DNA from: Acidobacteria bacterium Ga0077522
Lineage (GTDB): Bacteria > Acidobacteriota > Vicinamibacteria > Vicinamibacterales > Vicinamibacteraceae
Direction of reading: 5' to 3'
DNA: 64,000 nt
Assembly (NCBI GenBank): GCA_001464065.1
Contig: LNDN01000001.1
Location: 37,378-101,377, forward strand
Both the position numbers and the translations under genes were made by a program. Positions 39,865 through 49,572 of this stretch are shown in pieces; the stretch's first letter is position 1, and each line of letters opens with the position of its first letter. The notes under the pieces are model-generated. The model ran no database searches, had not been told where the DNA came from, and was given only the letters and a program-made list of their open reading frames with translations.

Positions 39865-39877
39865 GATAGCGAAGCCG

Positions 39878-41269
39878 CTACAGTCGGCGCTGGAACAGCC
39901 AGTACACCGGGATGCCTGCCGCGAGAATGGCGAGTCCGCCAAGCGACGGCAGGGGTTCGCGCCAGATCGCGTTGACGACCATGGCGGCGCTCGCGAGCAC
40001 GAACAGGCCCGGGGCAATCGGATAGCCGAGGGCCCGGAACGGACGCGGGGCGTCGGGCTCGCGACGACGCAGCACGAACAGGGCGAGCACGGCGATGCCC
40101 GCGAACAGGACGACGGCGAACCCGGTGTAGGTGACGAGCCGTTCGAAGGTCCCCGTGAGCACCAGCACGGCGCTCCACACCGCCTGGGCGCCGATGGCGA
40201 AGGCCGGGGTGTGCGTGCGCGGGCTGACGCGCGCGGCCGCCGCCAGGAACAGCCCGTCGCGCGCCATGGCGTAGTACACGCGCGGCCCCGCGAAGATGTT
40301 GGCGCTGATGCTGCCGAGCACGATGAAGATGCTCACCACGGTGAGCACGTCGGCCACACGCGGCCCGAAGAGCACCTCGGCCGCCGCATCCACGATGCGG
40401 ACCTGCACCGAGGCCATGGCCTCGATGTCGAGGGCATACAGGTACACCACGTTCATCGCGACGTACACGAGCACGACGGCGATGGTGCCCATGGCGAGCG
40501 CCCGCGGCACGTTGCGGGTCGGGTCCTTGACCTCCTCGGCCAGGTACGCCGCGGCATTCCAGCCCGAGTAACTGAACATGACCGGAATCAGCGCCAGCAG
40601 CATCCCGGAGGGGACCCACGGCGCGTCGCCGGAGAAGTGCGTCGTGGACCCGTTGCCGATCGACAGGCCGGCCGCGACGAAGATGAGCAGGGCGCACACC
40701 TTCACCAGCGCGAGGGCGTTCTGCACGAGGCGCCCGGGACCGATGCCGAGGATGTGCACCAGCGACAGCCCGAAGATGGCCGTGAGGGCGACCAGACTCT
40801 GCGGCGACAGGCTCAGCGTGACCAGGCCGAGCGGCAGCGTCACCCACGGCGTCGCGTCCCCGGCGGCCGGAAAGAACCGGCCCAGGAATCCGGCGAGCCC
40901 GACCGACGTCGCCGCAATGGCGCCGGAGAAGCCCGCGACGAACGACGTCCACCCCGTGAGGAACGCCGCCAGGGGGCCGAAGGCCTCCCGCAAGTAGACG
41001 TACTCCCCGCCCGACTTGGGGCGCAACGCCGCCAGCTCGGCATAGGCCATGGCGCCGGCAAAGGCGAGGATGCCGCCGCCGAACCACACGGCCAGCATGG
41101 CACCGGGATTGCCGACCATGCCGGCGACGATGGCCGGCATGAAGAGGATGCCGCTGCCGATGACGTTGGAGACGACGACGGCCGCCGCGTCGTAGGCCGA
41201 GAGGCGCCGCTCGAGCTGGAGCGGCGGACCGGCGGAGGCACCGCCGGACGTCGTGTGCGGTGGGGTCAC
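39878..41269 (-). CDS. APC family amino-acid/polyamine permease
   Basis: 463 residues with about twelve membrane helices. The first helix holds the substrate-site pattern VVSNVIGSGILFMPAIVAGM. Other blocks typical of the amino acid-polyamine-organocation superfamily are YAELAALRPKSGGEYVYLREAFGP and MFSYSGWNAAAYLAEEVKDP. It most resembles the LAT/YfnA-like subgroup; the substrate is probably neutral or cationic amino acids. The start is GTG at 41269, overlapping the stop of the upstream lipoprotein as GTGA. It closes the operon that starts with the ECF sigma gene. Confidence 0.93.
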   Translation of the reverse strand: MTPPHTTSGGASAGPPLQLERRLSAYDAAAVVVSNVIGSGILFMPAIVAGMVGNPGAMLAVWFGGGILAFAGAMAYAELAALRPKSGGEYVYLREAFGPLAAFLTGWTSFVAGFSGAIAATSVGLAGFLGRFFPAAGDATPWVTLPLGLVTLSLSPQSLVALTAIFGLSLVHILGIGPGRLVQNALALVKVCALLIFVAAGLSIGNGSTTHFSGDAPWVPSGMLLALIPVMFSYSGWNAAAYLAEEVKDPTRNVPRALAMGTIAVVLVYVAMNVVYLYALDIEAMASVQVRIVDAAAEVLFGPRVADVLTVVSIFIVLGSISANIFAGPRVYYAMARDGLFLAAAARVSPRTHTPAFAIGAQAVWSAVLVLTGTFERLVTYTGFAVVLFAGIAVLALFVLRRREPDAPRPFRALGYPIAPGLFVLASAAMVVNAIWREPLPSLGGLAILAAGIPVYWLFQRRL

Positions 41270-41778
41270 GGCTGGGCCGCCGGCGCGGGCGCAATCGCCA
41301 GCAACTGGCGGTCGACCACCAGGTCGGTGAGCTTCACCCACTGGTTGCCGCCCTGCTTGGCGAAGACCTGCACCTGCACGTCCTGAAAACTCTGGTGCTG
41401 GAACATCTCGACGCGCGCCTGCTCGCCGGAATAGCCGAACATCGAGCGCAGGGTGAAGGGCCCGAGGCTCTGCCCTGGCGGAAGGCCGTCGTAGTCGATG
41501 CCCTGAATCAATTGCGCCCCGAGTTCCTCGGGATCGCCGATGACCCGGAAGACGGCGTTGAACTGCACGCTGTGGATGGTGCGGCCAGCCTTGTTGCGAA
41601 CCTTGAAGGCGATGGTCGGCAGCAGCCGGTTCTGTCCCGACGCGCTCCCGCCATCGTCGTAGCCGGTCTTGACGTCGTAGACCTCGATGGCTTCGGGCAC
41701 GCTGGCGGAGCGACCGCATCCGGCGGCGAACAGGAGCATCGCAGCGAGCACGACGTGGCGTCGATCGAGGCGGAACAT
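41266..41778 (-). CDS. Predicted lipoprotein
   Basis: 170 residues with a lipobox (VVLAAMLLFAAGC), so probably anchored in the inner or outer membrane. The mature part is a single beta-rich domain (TIAFKVRNKAGRTIHSVQFN, FRVIGDPEELGAQLIQGIDY) reminiscent of FxLYD- or Ig-like folds that bind or scaffold partners. No catalytic residues are evident. It lies 23 bases after the secreted protein gene and overlaps the APC permease gene by four bases. I do not recognise a specific family. Confidence 0.75.
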   Translation of the reverse strand: MFRLDRRHVVLAAMLLFAAGCGRSASVPEAIEVYDVKTGYDDGGSASGQNRLLPTIAFKVRNKAGRTIHSVQFNAVFRVIGDPEELGAQLIQGIDYDGLPPGQSLGPFTLRSMFGYSGEQARVEMFQHQSFQDVQVQVFAKQGGNQWVKLTDLVVDRQLLAIAPAPAAQP

Positions 41779-41801
41779 GCGGCGGATTCTAGCGCAGAAC
41801 C

Positions 41802-42776
41802 TCAGAACTCCTTCACCACGACGCGCGTCCGGGCCTGATCACGCGTGAGCCGTTGCGCACGGAACTCCATCAGATCGGCGACGCGCACGCTGAGGGTGAC
41901 GGTGACCATGTCGGACACGCTGTCGGGGAAGGCCACGTAGCCGGCGTCCCGCGCCGCGATCGTCACCCATTCCGAGGACGGGAGTTCGATCGAGCCGGCG
42001 TAGTCGAGCATCGCGTCGACGAGGGCGTGCTTGACCTCGTCCTCGTAGGCAGAGCTGGGGTCGGTCATCGCCTCGACCGGAACTTCCGGTCGCGGAGCAG
42101 CGGCGGCCGCCGTGGAGAGCTGGACGCCGCCGCTCGGGGTGACAGCCGGCGGCGTGGCCTCGCCCTCCACCCGGTTGGCTGCGGCCGGGCCGGCAGACTC
42201 GACGAAGATGCGTGGCTGGGGCGCGGCGGCTGCGCGCGCGTCCACCGAGCTTGCCGCGGGCGGGCGCGGCACCATGGCCAGCTGCAGCTGCATGGTGCGA
42301 ATCGCGCGCTCGAGATCGGCGCGCACCAGGGGGTCCTGCTCGGCCGAGAAGACCTTCTGCAGTGACGCCAGGACACGCTGGTCCCGATCCTGACTGAGCA
42401 CGCGCAGGGCCCAGTTGACACTCTCGCTGAGGCGCGGGATCTCGACCGAGAAGAACAGTCCGTAGCCGTCGATGCGGAACCCCTGGGCGCGCGGCGAGCC
42501 GGCGATGGCGAGCACGTCGGGCGTCAGGGACTGGAGGCGCCGCCGCATCATGTCGGCGGCGTGCTGGACGGCACGCTCCAGCACGTTCTCCAACTGGCGG
42601 ACGTGATAGCGGGCCGTGAGCGTGGCCCCGCGCCCGATCTCGGGCGTCGACCCGGGTGGTGCGGATGGAGGCTCCGCCTGCGCCGCCAGCGGGCCGGGCA
42701 CGAGCGCCACCAGGAGCGCCGTCAGGCCCACGGCCGCGAGGGCCCGGGGGACACGGGGACGAGAAGCGGCTGACAC
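41802..42776 (-). CDS. Secreted protein of unknown function in the sigma/anti-sigma operon
   Basis: 324 residues. A signal peptide ends at AALVPGPLAAQA-like residues (~31-35). A helical first half follows (RYHVRQLENVLERAVQHAAD, DADLERAIRTMQLQL-like region). A Pro/Ala linker leads to a C-terminal alpha/beta half (DAMLDYAGSIELPSSEWVTI and VVVKEF at the end). No known catalytic motif is seen. I chose GTG at 42776 because it gives a normal signal length; the frame stays open to 42839 inside the anti-sigma gene. It lies 19 bases after the anti-sigma gene, so it probably belongs to the regulon of the sigma factor. Confidence 0.7.
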   Translation of the reverse strand: MSAASRPRVPRALAAVGLTALLVALVPGPLAAQAEPPSAPPGSTPEIGRGATLTARYHVRQLENVLERAVQHAADMMRRRLQSLTPDVLAIAGSPRAQGFRIDGYGLFFSVEIPRLSESVNWALRVLSQDRDQRVLASLQKVFSAEQDPLVRADLERAIRTMQLQLAMVPRPPAASSVDARAAAAPQPRIFVESAGPAAANRVEGEATPPAVTPSGGVQLSTAAAAAPRPEVPVEAMTDPSSAYEDEVKHALVDAMLDYAGSIELPSSEWVTIAARDAGYVAFPDSVSDMVTVTLSVRVADLMEFRAQRLTRDQARTRVVVKEF

Positions 42777-42795
42777 GGGAGTAAAGACGCCCGGA

Positions 42796-43638
42796 TCAGG
42801 GCCGTGGCTGGGTCGAGGCCACACGGCGCAGCAGATCACTGCGCTGCTGCTCGATGCGCTGGAGCGTCTGTTCCATCTGCACGATGTCGCTCTGGCGTAC
42901 GAGTTCGAACTGGCGACCGAGCTCCGTCACGCGGAGGGCGAGGTTGGACTGCTGCCGGATCTCGCTCTGATCCAGCAGGTCCTGGACGCGCTTGAGGAGT
43001 TCGGCGTCGGTCATGGTCCGCACCGGGCCGGCGGCGGCCACGGGGGCGGACGCCTTCAGGGCCATCGGGGCAGCGGCCCGCGATTCCTCGACCAGTCGGC
43101 TGACGTCGGCGCGAATCTGCGTGGCCAGCAGGTCGAAGTCGGCGCGCCACGGCGGTTCCCCCGATGATGCCGTGCCCACCCACCCGGCCTGCGCCGAAGG
43201 GGACGGGGGGGCCTGGACGGAGGCGGCAGGACGTGGGACGGCGGCGGCCGCGTCCAGGGCCGGGCGCTCGGGAGCAGACTCGGCGGTGACGCCGGTCCGC
43301 ACGGAGAACCCCTGCGCGTCGTAGCGGATGTCGATTCGTGCGAGGGAGGCGGCGGCCGCGAGGACGAGCACCGCCGCGGCGGCGAGCCCGCCGCGCCACA
43401 GCGTGGTGCGGACGGGAGACCGGTCGGGTCGTACGAACGCGAAGCCCAGGGGCAGGCGTGGAGCGTGCCAGGCACCCAGCACCCCCCGGGCCGCGTCGAG
43501 CGACGTCAGGACGTCAGCGCACTGTGGACACCGATCGACGTGGTCCTGCAGGATCGCGCGCTCATCGGGCGTTCCTTCATCGTCGTAGAGCAGGACGAGC
43601 AGGGCATCGGGGTCGGGACAGGGCGTTACGTCGGTCAT
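42796..43638 (-). CDS. Zinc-finger anti-sigma factor
   Basis: 280 residues. The N-terminal ~55 residues hold a zinc anti-sigma motif H-x3-C-x2-C in DHVDRCPQC near residues 33-40, preceded by a helical region (LLVLLYDDEGTPDERAILQD). One membrane helix lies near 82-100 (GGLAAAAVLVLAAAASL). A periplasmic Pro/Ala-rich linker and a coiled-coil-like C-terminus (TELGRQFELVRQSDIVQMEQ) follow. It would hold the ECF sigma factor encoded 11 bases upstream until a periplasmic signal releases it. The presence of the zinc motif suggests a redox- or metal-responsive latch. Confidence 0.88.
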   Translation of the reverse strand: MTDVTPCPDPDALLVLLYDDEGTPDERAILQDHVDRCPQCADVLTSLDAARGVLGAWHAPRLPLGFAFVRPDRSPVRTTLWRGGLAAAAVLVLAAAASLARIDIRYDAQGFSVRTGVTAESAPERPALDAAAAVPRPAASVQAPPSPSAQAGWVGTASSGEPPWRADFDLLATQIRADVSRLVEESRAAAPMALKASAPVAAAGPVRTMTDAELLKRVQDLLDQSEIRQQSNLALRVTELGRQFELVRQSDIVQMEQTLQRIEQQRSDLLRRVASTQPRP

Positions 43639-43649
43639 CTACGTTGCCG

Positions 43650-44399
43650 TCAGCGTCGACGCGCCTCCGCGCCAGACGCCGGTCGTGCATGCGGCAGCAA
43701 CACGTCAGCCGTGATGCCCTGCCGCTCCAGCTCGCGCCGGAGCACGACCAGCCCCTGATACAGGCGGGTCTTCACCGTGCTCAAGGGGCAATCCAGCAGA
43801 TCGGCGATCTCCTGGAAGGTCAGCCCCTGATATTCCTTGAGGACAATGGCCTTGCGCTGATCGTCGCTCAGCACCGCCATCGCCCGGTTCACTGCGGCGC
43901 CGAGATCGCGCCGCGCCACCAGATCCTCGACCGACTCGACCGGTCCATGCTCGCCGGCCAGTTCGATCACATCCACGCCGTCGGGCGCGTCCACGAACGG
44001 CGCCCGCTTCTGCCGCCGAATCCAGTCGCGGCAGAGGTTCAGCGTAATCCGATACAGCCAGGACGAGAACTTGGCATCGCCACGGAAGCCCCCGAGCGAC
44101 CGATAGGCCCGGAGAAACGCCTCCTGGACCAGGTCGCGCGCTTCTTCCTCGCGCCCGATCACCCTGTAGGCCAGGGCATAGATCGGCCGCTCCCAGCGAA
44201 CCACCAGCTGGTTGAAGCTGTCGATGTCGCCACCCGCCGAACGGGCAACGAGTTCTTCGTCGCTGGACGTCATCTGCGCTGCAGCACTCGGGGCATCGCC
44301 TCCCCGTGTCCTGTTCTTCTGACGCACGGGGGCTGAAATGGTCGGCTCGGACACCTCGAGGTGTCGGAGCTGGTCTCCGGTGAGGACAGAAACGGACAT
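43650..44399 (-). CDS. RNA polymerase sigma factor, ECF (RpoE-like)
   Basis: 249 residues. Sigma region 2 spans about 50-125 (LVVRWERPIYALAYRVIG, EARDLVQEAFLRAYRSLGGF, WLYRITLNLCRDWIRRQK). Region 4 runs from about 180 (SDDQRKAIVLKEYQGLTFQE, DCPLSTVKTRLYQGLVVL) and holds the DNA-binding helix-turn-helix. A ~40-residue N-terminal extension is unusual but in frame. I chose ATG at 44399 because AGGAG lies seven bases upstream; a later ATG at 44273 is possible and would give a more standard length. The anti-sigma gene follows at once, and the operon continues with a secreted protein, a lipoprotein and a permease. It is divergent from the ABC-F gene. Confidence 0.93.
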   Translation of the reverse strand: MSVSVLTGDQLRHLEVSEPTISAPVRQKNRTRGGDAPSAAAQMTSSDEELVARSAGGDIDSFNQLVVRWERPIYALAYRVIGREEEARDLVQEAFLRAYRSLGGFRGDAKFSSWLYRITLNLCRDWIRRQKRAPFVDAPDGVDVIELAGEHGPVESVEDLVARRDLGAAVNRAMAVLSDDQRKAIVLKEYQGLTFQEIADLLDCPLSTVKTRLYQGLVVLRRELERQGITADVLLPHARPASGAEARRR

Positions 44400-44624
44400 T
44401 GGCACGCTCCTGCGCCAGTCCAGTGCAAGGCGCCGGCCAAAGTGGTCGGTCCGACGTCACCCCGCGACATTTTCTCGGAACTGCCACACCTGCAGGGCGA
44501 AGGGCCCGTGTCGTTCACCCGCCAGCGTGTGCATCCGGGACGTCGCTTACGTCGATCGAAAATCCCGACGGCGATCGTCAGCGCCGGTTCCCCGCCGAGT
44601 CGCGCCCCTGCTACGATCCCCGGC

Positions 44625-46619
44625 GTGTTGCAGTTGGTGGGTCTTCGGAAGGCGTTTGCCGATCGCGTGTTGCTCGACGATGTGACGTGGCAGCTGAATG
44701 CGCGTGATCGCGTCGGGCTGTGCGGGCCCAACGGCGCGGGCAAGACGACGCTGCTCAAGATCCTGGCCCGTCTCGACGAGCCGGACGCCGGACAGGTGGT
44801 GACGCCGTCCGACATGACCATCGGCTACCTGCCCCAGGACGGCCTCGAGTACGGCGGCCGCACCCTGGTGGACGAGGCCCGCCAGGCCTTCGGCCCGCTG
44901 CTGGCCCTCAAGGAAGAGCTGCACCGGCTCGAGGAACAGCTCGCCGACACGACGCTGGACGAGGCCACGCACGAGGCGGCGCTGGTGCGGTACAGCGAGG
45001 GGCAGGAGGATTTCCGGCGCCTGGATGGCTACACCATGGATCTCCGGGTCGCCACGGTGCTGCGCGGCCTCGGCTTCGAGGAGGACGACCTCGACAAGCC
45101 GACCGAGACCTTCTCCGGCGGCTGGCAGATGCGCATCGCGCTCGCCAAGCTGCTGCTGCAGCGCCCGTCGCTGCTCCTGCTCGACGAACCGACCAACCAC
45201 CTCGACCTCGACGCCCGCAACTGGCTCGAGGAGTACCTGAACGAGTACCCGGGCGCGGTCATGCTGGTCTCGCACGACCGGTACTTCCTCGATGCCGTGG
45301 TGACGCGGATCGCCGACCTGAGCCTGCGGACGATCACCGACTATCACGGCAACTACTCGTACTACCTGCGCGAACACGAGGCGCGCATGGACCGGCTGCG
45401 GACGATGAAGCGCGAGCAGGACGAGGAGGTGGCGCGCATCAAGATGTTCGTCGACCGCTTCCGGTACCAGGCCACGAAGGCCGCGCAGGTGCAGAGCCGG
45501 ATCAAGGCGCTCGAGAAGGTCGTCCCGATCGACGTGCCGCCCGAGCGCAAGAAGGTCCACTTCACGTTCCCCGAGTGCAGCAAGAGCGGACGGACGGTGC
45601 TGGAACTGGCACATGTCGGGAAGCGCTACGGCCAGAAGGTCATCTTCGGAGACCTCTCGCTGCAGATCGAGCGCGGCGACCGGGTGGCCCTGGTCGGCCC
45701 CAACGGCGCCGGCAAGTCCACCCTGATGCGGATGCTGTCGGGCGCCGAGGCTCCGGATTCGGGCACGCGGACCGAAGGGCACCAGGTGGTGATGCAGTAC
45801 TTCGCCCAGGACGAAGCGAACCGCCTGGAGCCGTCGCGCACGGTCTACGAGACGCTGGCCGACGGGTCGCCCGTGCACATGGTGCCCACCATCCGGAACA
45901 TCCTCGGCGGGTTCCTGTTCGCGGGCGACGACGTCTACAAGAAGGCGGGGGTCCTGTCGGGAGGCGAGCGCACGCGCCTCGCGGTCGCGCGCATGCTGCT
46001 GCGGCCCGCCAACCTCCTGCTCCTCGACGAGCCCACCAACCACCTCGACCTCGATTCGAAGGACGTCCTGCTGGAGGCGCTGGAAGGGTTCACGGGGACC
46101 CTGATCCTGGTGTCGCACGACCGGTACTTCGTGGACCGGTTGGCCACCAAGATCATTGCGGTCGGCCATGGCGGGGCCCTGATCTACCCGGGGACCTACG
46201 AAGAGTTCCGCTGGAGCCAGGCCCAGCGCGACGCCGCCGCCACGGCCCCCGTCGTCAGCCCGCCGGCAGCCAGGGTGGCAGTGGCCGTGGCCGCGCCCGC
46301 CCCCTCGGCCGCCCCGGCGTCGTCGAGCGCCCCGGCGCCAGCCGACCGTGACGAGCGCAAGCGCCTCGAAGCCGAGCAACGCCGGGCCCGACGCGCCCTC
46401 GACGCGCATCAGGAGCGCGTGACCCGGGTCGAGAGCCGCATCGCGGAGTGCGAGCGCGAGATCAAGACCCTCGAAGACACGATGGCGCAGCCCGGGTTCT
46501 ACGAGGATGTCGTGGCGTCCAAGCCGGTCATCGACCGACACCAGGCCCTCATGTGGGAAGTCGGTGATCGCATGGCCGAATGGGAAGCCCTGGTGGACGC
46601 CGCCCCGCCCGCTCCGTAG
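44625..46619 (+). CDS. ABC-F family ATPase with C-terminal coiled coil
   Basis: 664 residues with two ATP-binding cassettes and no membrane domain, so a translation or antibiotic-resistance-type ABC-F protein acting on ribosomes. The first cassette has GPNGAGKTT near residue 35 and LLLLDEPTNHLDL near residue 185. The second has GPNGAGKST near 355 and LLLLDEPTNHLDL near 465. The linker between them (KMFVDRFRYQATKAAQVQSR) is the exit-site-reaching helix pair. The last ~120 residues are Pro/Ala-rich, then coiled coil (DERKRLEAEQRRARRALDAH), as in Uup. The start is GTG at 44625, in frame and at the beginning of the conserved LQLVGLRKAF. Confidence 0.9.
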   Translation: MLQLVGLRKAFADRVLLDDVTWQLNARDRVGLCGPNGAGKTTLLKILARLDEPDAGQVVTPSDMTIGYLPQDGLEYGGRTLVDEARQAFGPLLALKEELHRLEEQLADTTLDEATHEAALVRYSEGQEDFRRLDGYTMDLRVATVLRGLGFEEDDLDKPTETFSGGWQMRIALAKLLLQRPSLLLLDEPTNHLDLDARNWLEEYLNEYPGAVMLVSHDRYFLDAVVTRIADLSLRTITDYHGNYSYYLREHEARMDRLRTMKREQDEEVARIKMFVDRFRYQATKAAQVQSRIKALEKVVPIDVPPERKKVHFTFPECSKSGRTVLELAHVGKRYGQKVIFGDLSLQIERGDRVALVGPNGAGKSTLMRMLSGAEAPDSGTRTEGHQVVMQYFAQDEANRLEPSRTVYETLADGSPVHMVPTIRNILGGFLFAGDDVYKKAGVLSGGERTRLAVARMLLRPANLLLLDEPTNHLDLDSKDVLLEALEGFTGTLILVSHDRYFVDRLATKIIAVGHGGALIYPGTYEEFRWSQAQRDAAATAPVVSPPAARVAVAVAAPAPSAAPASSSAPAPADRDERKRLEAEQRRARRALDAHQERVTRVESRIAECEREIKTLEDTMAQPGFYEDVVASKPVIDRHQALMWEVGDRMAEWEALVDAAPPAP

Positions 46620-46663
46620 TCCGCCGGCTGGCCGGACACGCCGCGGTCCTGTCCCGTCCTGCG

Positions 46664-46695
46664 GACAAAGTTGTCATCCAATTACAAAAATTGTC
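46664..46695. promoter_or_regulatory. Two AT-rich dyads upstream of the PAS histidine kinase
   Basis: GACAAAGTTGTC at 46664-46675 is an inverted repeat (GACAA/TTGTC), and ACAAAAATTGT at 46684-46694 is a second with the same arm. Their centres are about 20 bases apart, two helical turns. They lie about 115-145 bases before the kinase start, in the only AT-rich part of this intergenic region. A repressor or activator site is plausible; the protein is unknown. Confidence 0.35.
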
Positions 46696-46807
46696 GGCCC
46701 TGGCCATCCAAAGCCATGGATCGTCGGCTGGATGGACGTGCGAAATTTCCAAATCGTACGTATCCTGACGATCGGCATAGGCCTTGAATGTAATCGTCCG
46801 TGCCGCC

Positions 46808-48034
46808 ATGCGCGCTCAGATGCTGAAACCGTCACCAGGGAGCGAAGTAGCGGGCCCACCCCCGTCGCTGCAGCCGCGGCGCGGTGACGATATCGTGCCC
46901 GAGCGGTTCTACCGCGACCTGATTTCGGGCATCCGCAATGGCGTCATCGTGATTCGTCACGATGGCACGCTGGTGGCGATCAACGACGCGGCCTACGCCT
47001 CCCTGGACATGCTGCCGGGCGCGGCGGACGTCGGGCGTCCGATTGCGGCGGTGCTGGCCGATGTGCCGGAAATGGTGCGTGTGCTCGAGGGCGCGTTCGG
47101 CACCGACCCCCTGCCCAACCGCGCCGAGGTGAAGCTGGCGCGGACCGGGCGATCCATCGGATTCACGATGTCGCTCGTGCGCGATGGCCTCGGCATCGTG
47201 TCTGGCGCGGCGCTGTTCTTCCGGGATCTGACGCGGGTGGAGCAGCTCGAGGAGCGCGAGCGCCTGCGCGATCGGCTGGCGGCGCTCGGCGAGATGGCGG
47301 CGGCCATCGCCCACGAGGTGAAGAATCCGCTGGCCGGCATCGAGGTGATGGCTGGCCTGCTCAAGCGTCGGCTGACCGACAATCCCGAGGCGCAGACGAT
47401 GCTGGCCGACATCATCGGCGAGGCCAAGATGGCCAACGCCATCGTGATGGAGGTCCTGGACTTCGTCAGGCCGGTCCGGCTGCAGGTGGAGGACGTCGAA
47501 GTCGCCGAGCTGGTGCAGGACTCGCTGCACATGGCCGACAGTCTCGTCCCCCGGGGCAACGTGGCGGTCAGCGTCGACCTCCCGGAGCATCTGCCGCCGG
47601 TGCAGGGCGATGGCCACCAGTTGCGCCAGGTGTTCACCAACCTGCTGACCAACGCCTTCGAGGCGCTGAGCGGGCACGGGCGGCTGATCGTGCAGGCCAC
47701 GGCGCTGGCGAGCCTCCCCTTGCCGGCCACGCCGGATCACCCGCATGGCCCTGGCGTCGAGATCACGGTGCTCGACGATGGCCCGGGCATCCCGGACTCG
47801 GTCCGGGATCGCATCTTCAATCCGTTCTTCACCACCAAGCCACGAGGGTCGGGGCTGGGCCTGGCGATCGTGCGCAAGGTCGTGGACGCTCACGAGGGCC
47901 GCATCGAAGTCCATCCGGGCCCCGATGGCATCGGCACGTGCTTCCGTCTGCTGCTGCCGCTGGCGCCCTCGCTCGACGCCGCGCCAGTGCGACTCCCCGA
48001 CGACGGGGCCCCGGGTGGCCCGAGGCCGCGATGA
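46808..48034 (+). CDS. Cytosolic PAS-domain histidine kinase (NtrB-like)
   Basis: 408 residues with no membrane segment. A PAS domain covers about 30-150 (DLISGIRNGVIVIRHDGTLV, AALFFRDLTRVEQLEERERL). The kinase core follows with the phospho-acceptor block EMAAAIAHEVKNPLAGIEVM, N box (NLLTNAFEALSGHG) and G boxes (VLDDGPGIPDSVRDRIFNPF, GSGLGLAIVRKVVDAHEG). It senses an internal signal and should phosphorylate the sigma-54 activator encoded 110 bases downstream. ATG at 46808 is used; ATG at 46820 and a TTG at 46784 are alternatives, and none has a strong ribosome-binding site. Confidence 0.9.
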   Translation: MRAQMLKPSPGSEVAGPPPSLQPRRGDDIVPERFYRDLISGIRNGVIVIRHDGTLVAINDAAYASLDMLPGAADVGRPIAAVLADVPEMVRVLEGAFGTDPLPNRAEVKLARTGRSIGFTMSLVRDGLGIVSGAALFFRDLTRVEQLEERERLRDRLAALGEMAAAIAHEVKNPLAGIEVMAGLLKRRLTDNPEAQTMLADIIGEAKMANAIVMEVLDFVRPVRLQVEDVEVAELVQDSLHMADSLVPRGNVAVSVDLPEHLPPVQGDGHQLRQVFTNLLTNAFEALSGHGRLIVQATALASLPLPATPDHPHGPGVEITVLDDGPGIPDSVRDRIFNPFFTTKPRGSGLGLAIVRKVVDAHEGRIEVHPGPDGIGTCFRLLLPLAPSLDAAPVRLPDDGAPGGPRPR

Positions 48035-48063
48035 GCCTCACCAACGCCCCGCACCACCCGGCG

Positions 48064-48133
48064 CCCGTGGCCCGGTTCCCGCTTCCTCGACTCCGGGGCC
48101 CGGTTCCCGGCGCCCGGTTCCCGTTTCCCGATC
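48064..48133. repeat. Heptamer tandem repeat, CCCGGTT type, 10 units
   Basis: Ten units follow at an exact seven-base period: CCCGTGG, CCCGGTT, CCCGCTT, CCTCGAC, TCCGGGG, CCCGGTT, CCCGGCG, CCCGGTT, CCCGTTT, CCCGATC. CCCGGTT is the reverse complement of AACCGGG, the commonest word of the array at 16421-16498. It fills most of the 110 bases between the kinase and regulator genes. Confidence 0.8.
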
Positions 48134-48144
48134 AGGACTGACCC

Positions 48145-49551
<1,407 letters not shown>

Positions 49552-49572
49552 GGCGCGCCGGGCGTCGGTGCG

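Noticed and set aside
44399..44416. A -24/-12 sigma-54 promoter (TGGCAC near 44400) between the sigma and ABC-F genes.
   Set aside because: The GC of the -12 element is one base out of phase, and no other sigma-54 signal is near.
44547..46541. A 664-codon minus-strand open frame covering the ABC-F gene.
   Set aside because: It is the antisense shadow of a gene with two clear ATP-binding cassettes, and it has no domain of its own.
48064..48133. A CRISPR array or CRISPR-like locus at the tandem repeats.
   Set aside because: Units are only seven bases, with no spacers and no cas genes.
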